In this document: positions 4,038-6,853 of the stretch, in pieces | Layout of the letters: each line of letters opens with the position of its first letter | How positions within the stretch are numbered: position 1 is the first letter of the stretch | Position numbers and translations under genes: made by a program | Assembly (NCBI GenBank): GCA_937871145.1 | Contig: CALMXN010000254.1 | Location: forward strand, 1 to 6,853 | Length of the DNA stretch: 6,853 nt | Reading direction: 5' to 3' | DNA from: an uncultured Clostridia bacterium | Lineage (GTDB): Bacteria; Bacillota; Clostridia; Oscillospirales; Ruminococcaceae | Notes under the pieces: model-generated | The model's database searches: none | Seen by the model: only the letters and a program-made list of their open reading frames with translations | Told to the model about the DNA's origin: nothing

Positions 4038-6422
4038 TTATTCTGTTACAAGAGCGTAAGCTGAGATTTTTCTGATTCTCCATGTTATTATCAAGGCAAG
4101 TAAATATGAAAATAAAAGTACTCCGACGCCAAACAATATTACCCATAAAGGATTAACAATAAAGTTTGTCTTCATTATTCCCATACCCTTCATTACTGAT
4201 GACATCAATGGGTTTGTAAGAAATGCACCAAGTACGCTTCCTGCGATTGTTCCTATAAATATCGGGAAAACAAAGGATAGTGAAACCTGATTCATAAGCT
4301 GAAGGGTAGTAAAGCCGACTGCCTTCTTGATACCGAGTTCCTTTTTCTTTCTTACGATTGAAGAACTGATTATGAAGTACAATACAAGTGTAATTACAAA
4401 CAAGGTTATTACTGCCATCGAAACACCCATTGCCTCAACAACTACCTGATAGGCAAGCATACCTTCTTCAAGACCTTTATCAAAGTTTGTTATACCAACA
4501 TAGTCTTTTTTATTAAGTGTTGATTCAATCTTTTTAATAAAGTCAGCAGCGTCGGTTCCCTTATCAAGATAAACGTATAAGAGCTGTTGCTTAAAATCAG
4601 GGTTAAGCTTTTTATACTCACTAAGCTGTATACTTGAATTCATACCGCCCATAGAAGAACCGTTTGAAAGTCCTACTACTTTTAATTTTGATTCATTATC
4701 ACCGAATTTTACTGTTACATTGTCGCCGATTTTCTTGTTCAATCTTTCTGAAAGAACACCGGCAAGTACAATTTCGCCAGGTTTATTAGGATAACGTCCT
4801 TCATAGACAAAGTTTGAATTTTTCTTCGAGAAGTCCTCCATTATTATTGCTGATGCCTGTGTTCCATCAATCTTATATTTTGACTCATCAACGAAGGCAA
4901 CCCTTTTGACTTTATCCATATTCTTGATTTTGTTAACTACTTCAGTATTGTCCTTCTTATTGTCAAGTGCGACAACTACGTTTGTAATTTCCATACCAGG
5001 AACCATAGCAAAAGCTGTTGTATCAATTGAAGTATTATAGTACATTATTACGCCGTATGCACCTGCAAAAACTACTGAAACAAGAATTGCGATGATCATT
5101 ATATTCTGCTTCATATTCTGAATAGTTGATTTAAGGGCAAGAACAAATGAAAGGTTTCCTTTTGTCTTTTCAAGAGGATAATGGTTTTTCTTGAAGCTCT
5201 TTGTTGTCGTTTCACCTCTTAATGCAAGTACTGGTGTAAGTTTCTTAACACGACGTGCTGCGATACGTATTATCAAAACTACAATTGCCAGTATATTAAG
5301 GAGTGTTATCAAAGCAATTCCAAGGTCAAAGCCCTGCGACCACTTAAGACCTGACTGCTGTTCAAATATCTTTGAAATTGAAGGGAGAAGTGGGTATGTA
5401 AGACCAATACCAATGGTACTTCCTAGACCTGCGATTGCAACAAACTGCAATAAAATCGAACCAATAATCTGTTTGTTAGTATAACCGATTGATTTTAATG
5501 AACCAATCTTCATTATGTCATCCTCAAGGCTGTTTACAATTCTGAACCATACAACAAGAAGACATACTCCAACTATAAGAGAAGCAAAGATAACCATCAT
5601 TGCCGCTACCATTGTAGGCATCATACAACGTGCCATTTGAATAAGTGAAATATCTATAGAATAAAGCATCTGTGAACTATCGCCTGCTATCAATGATGAT
5701 GAATCAAGCTTTAATGTTTCTCTTAAGCCATTCTCAATCTTTGATACATTAGCAACGTCATCAACATTAACAAAAACTATATGAGCCTTGTTGTTTTTAT
5801 TATTTAAAATATTGCTGACATTCTTGTATGTCTGTTCAGGGAGATAGAATCCAACAATTCCTGTATCGACAGAACTATAATATACGTCCTCAGTATAACC
5901 TTTTATTGTGAAAGTAAGACTTTTTTCTTTTCTTGTGGCTTCATCCTTATATTTTAATGTTATTTTATCATTAATGTTATAACCGCCGACTGCTTTGAAT
6001 ATATCAGGAACATAAACGCTCATATCATCAGCTGTTTCGTGTTCACCAACATATTGCCATTTTGACATCTCACGATCATCGTTCATATTGAAAAAGCCGA
6101 CAGTAAATGTTCTGTTTTTATCCTGATAATCAATTTCTGCCTCTGTTACAATTGTATCGTTAATCTGCGTCTTTTTTACATGCTCATTGGTTTCAATATA
6201 ATTCAATGACTTATCATTATAAAGATTTTCAGGAAGATAGAAATAAGCATCTGAAGCATTAAGCTCTTTCTTTATATCTTTAAAATAGCTTCCGTAGTTG
6301 AAGGTTACAAGAAGTCCTGCATTAATGAGCAATGCTGCTATAAGAAACAGGGCGCCTAAAGTAATTGATACTGATTTTGTTTTTCTTATGTTTCCGTATG
6401 CCTGCATCCAAAGTTTGCCCAT
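4038..6422 (-). CDS. ABC transporter permease, two-module FtsX/MacB type
   Basis: This is the membrane subunit of an ABC exporter whose ATPase is encoded directly upstream. Numbered from the GTG at 6431 (797 residues), eight membrane segments are visible near 22-43, 273-297, 321-345, 369-392, 442-464, 668-693, 715-738 and 761-784. They are arranged as two FtsX modules, each with a large extracellular domain (about 45-270 and 466-667) between its first and second helices. Typical cytosolic motifs after the second helix of each module, KIGSLKSIGYTNKQI (308-322) and KKKELGIKKAVGFTTLQL (695-712), probably contact the ATPase. Such pairs export peptides or lipoproteins, or act as mechanotransmitters; the substrate is unknown. 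I prefer the ATG at 6420-6422 (794 residues) because GGGGTGG lies five bases upstream; the GTG at 6431 would overlap the ATPase gene by 7 bases and has no such site. It ends just before a strong terminator. Confidence 0.93.
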   Translation of the reverse strand: MGKLWMQAYGNIRKTKSVSITLGALFLIAALLINAGLLVTFNYGSYFKDIKKELNASDAYFYLPENLYNDKSLNYIETNEHVKKTQINDTIVTEAEIDYQDKNRTFTVGFFNMNDDREMSKWQYVGEHETADDMSVYVPDIFKAVGGYNINDKITLKYKDEATRKEKSLTFTIKGYTEDVYYSSVDTGIVGFYLPEQTYKNVSNILNNKNNKAHIVFVNVDDVANVSKIENGLRETLKLDSSSLIAGDSSQMLYSIDISLIQMARCMMPTMVAAMMVIFASLIVGVCLLVVWFRIVNSLEDDIMKIGSLKSIGYTNKQIIGSILLQFVAIAGLGSTIGIGLTYPLLPSISKIFEQQSGLKWSQGFDLGIALITLLNILAIVVLIIRIAARRVKKLTPVLALRGETTTKSFKKNHYPLEKTKGNLSFVLALKSTIQNMKQNIMIIAILVSVVFAGAYGVIMYYNTSIDTTAFAMVPGMEITNVVVALDNKKDNTEVVNKIKNMDKVKRVAFVDESKYKIDGTQASAIIMEDFSKKNSNFVYEGRYPNKPGEIVLAGVLSERLNKKIGDNVTVKFGDNESKLKVVGLSNGSSMGGMNSSIQLSEYKKLNPDFKQQLLYVYLDKGTDAADFIKKIESTLNKKDYVGITNFDKGLEEGMLAYQVVVEAMGVSMAVITLFVITLVLYFIISSSIVRKKKELGIKKAVGFTTLQLMNQVSLSFVFPIFIGTIAGSVLGAFLTNPLMSSVMKGMGIMKTNFIVNPLWVILFGVGVLLFSYLLALIITWRIRKISAYALVTE

Positions 6423-6424
6423 TA

Positions 6425-6853
6425 TTACCACCCCATTTCTATGAGGAATGAAGATAGCTTAGCGTGACGTTCCTTATCGCCACTTACATATTTACCTAAA
6501 TCACATTCACCAGTAATGATACCATCTTTAATGTAAAGGATTCTGTTACCACGACGTGCAGAACTAAGGTCATGAGTAACCATAATAATGCTCTGTCCGT
6601 TATTGTTGATTTCTGTCAAAGTATCAAGAACAGCTCTACCTGCAGCTGAGTTCAATGCTCCTGTAGGCTCATCAGCAAAAACAACTTTCGGACGATTTAC
6701 AAGTGCTCTTACAATAGCTGCTCTCTGATTTTCACCACCTGAAAGCTGTGAAGGGAACTTCTTCCAGATTATTTCTGACAAGCCAACCTTCGTGAGAAGC
6801 TCTTTAGCATATGTAATGATTTCCTTTTTATCTTTACTAACAAGAAGTCCTGC
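6425..6853 (-). CDS. ABC transporter ATP-binding protein (C-terminal 142 residues, runs off right edge)
   Basis: This is the nucleotide-binding subunit that powers the adjacent permease, in the LolD/MacB-like class. The open frame continues to the window edge without a start, so this is the 3' part only; Walker A lies outside. In the 142 visible residues are the ABC signature LSGGENQRAAIVRAL (about 37-51), Walker B VVFADEPTG with the catalytic Glu (about 58-66), the D-loop ALNSAAG and the H-loop MVTHD (about 90-94). The D-loop has Asn where many relatives have ALDS; I recall ALNS as a common variant in clostridial members, so activity should be intact. The TAA at 6425-6427 lies two bases from the permease ATG, showing tight translational coupling. 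A TTG at 6779-6781 could be mistaken for a start, but the coding frame clearly extends upstream of it. Confidence 0.95.
   Translation of the reverse strand, partial: AGLLVSKDKKEIITYAKELLTKVGLSEIIWKKFPSQLSGGENQRAAIVRALVNRPKVVFADEPTGALNSAAGRAVLDTLTEINNNGQSIIMVTHDLSSARRGNRILYIKDGIITGECDLGKYVSGDKERHAKLSSFLIEMGW
6428..6434 (-). promoter_or_regulatory. SD-like site within the end of the ATPase gene that sets the permease start
   Basis: GGGGTGG on the minus strand, embedded in the last codons of the ATPase gene, stands five bases before the ATG at 6420-6422. This favours that ATG over the upstream GTG at 6431, which overlaps the site itself. Confidence 0.5.

Noticed and set aside
3925..4146. Minus-strand 73-codon ORF overlapping the 3' end of the permease gene
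   Set aside because: It runs through the rho-independent terminator and the permease coding region in another frame, has no RBS, and its composition does not look like a protein.
6600..6680. Asn in the ABC D-loop (ALNS instead of ALDS) as an inactivating change
   Set aside because: Signature, Walker B glutamate and H-loop histidine are intact, and I recall this variant as common in clostridial members of the family.
6425..6781. A complete 118-residue ATPase starting at the TTG at 6779-6781
   Set aside because: The frame continues upstream to the window edge with typical ABC sequence (AGLLVSKDKKE...), and a domain lacking Walker A would not work; it is an edge-truncated gene.
1..6853. CRISPR array, tRNA, rRNA, transposase or riboswitch
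   Set aside because: I found no regular repeat-spacer pattern, no cloverleaf or rRNA-like stretch and no transposase motif on either strand; intergenic gaps are all under 300 bp.

Overview
The window is AT-rich and every convincing gene lies on the minus strand, so transcription runs from the right end to the left. Short intergenic gaps, strong AAGGAG ribosome binding sites, TATAAT-type promoters, a CwlD-like amidase, a probable sortase-anchored surface protein and Firmicutes-style FtsX-family ABC genes all suggest a low-GC Gram-positive anaerobe. My best guess is a gut or rumen Clostridia/Ruminococcus-like organism. That placement is inference; no rRNA or other phylogenetic marker is present.

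Layout in the direction of transcription. (1) 6853-4038: an ABC exporter pair, made of the C-terminal 142 residues of an ATP-binding protein followed at once by a two-module FtsX/MacB-type permease, closed by a clear hairpin terminator at 4002-4029. (2) 3994-3805: a strong promoter under a dyad symmetry, then the 5' stub of a cysteine-rich gene (DUF3795-like) that breaks off after about 25 recognisable codons. (3) 3755-2649: the highlight, a secreted, probably cell-wall-anchored protein. It consists of a signal peptide, an almost eukaryotic-grade ubiquitin domain (about 63 of the first 71 residues identical to human ubiquitin, all seven lysines kept, no Gly-Gly tail), a fibronectin-III-like module, a second beta-sandwich-like module and an NPKTN sorting signal. 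(4) 2459-1602: an AraC-family regulator with a GyrI/Rob-like effector-binding C-terminus, followed by a terminator. (5) 1560-1: a clean promoter driving a CwlD-like N-acetylmuramoyl-L-alanine amidase and, 18 bp later, radA (DNA repair/recombination ATPase), which runs off the left edge.

How the parts relate: the ABC pair and the amidase-radA pair look like ordinary chromosomal operons, each with its own terminator or promoter. Between them lies a more fluid segment. The ubiquitin-fusion gene sits directly behind the promoter and broken 5' end of another gene, which suggests an insertion or deletion that put it under a borrowed promoter. I see no terminator between the ubiquitin-fusion gene and the araC-type gene, so they may be partly co-transcribed. 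The most unusual feature is the ubiquitin domain. Its predicted signal-peptidase cut falls exactly before ubiquitin Met1, so the mature surface protein would display ubiquitin with a native N-terminus but no conjugatable C-terminus. No intergenic stretch exceeds 300 bp.
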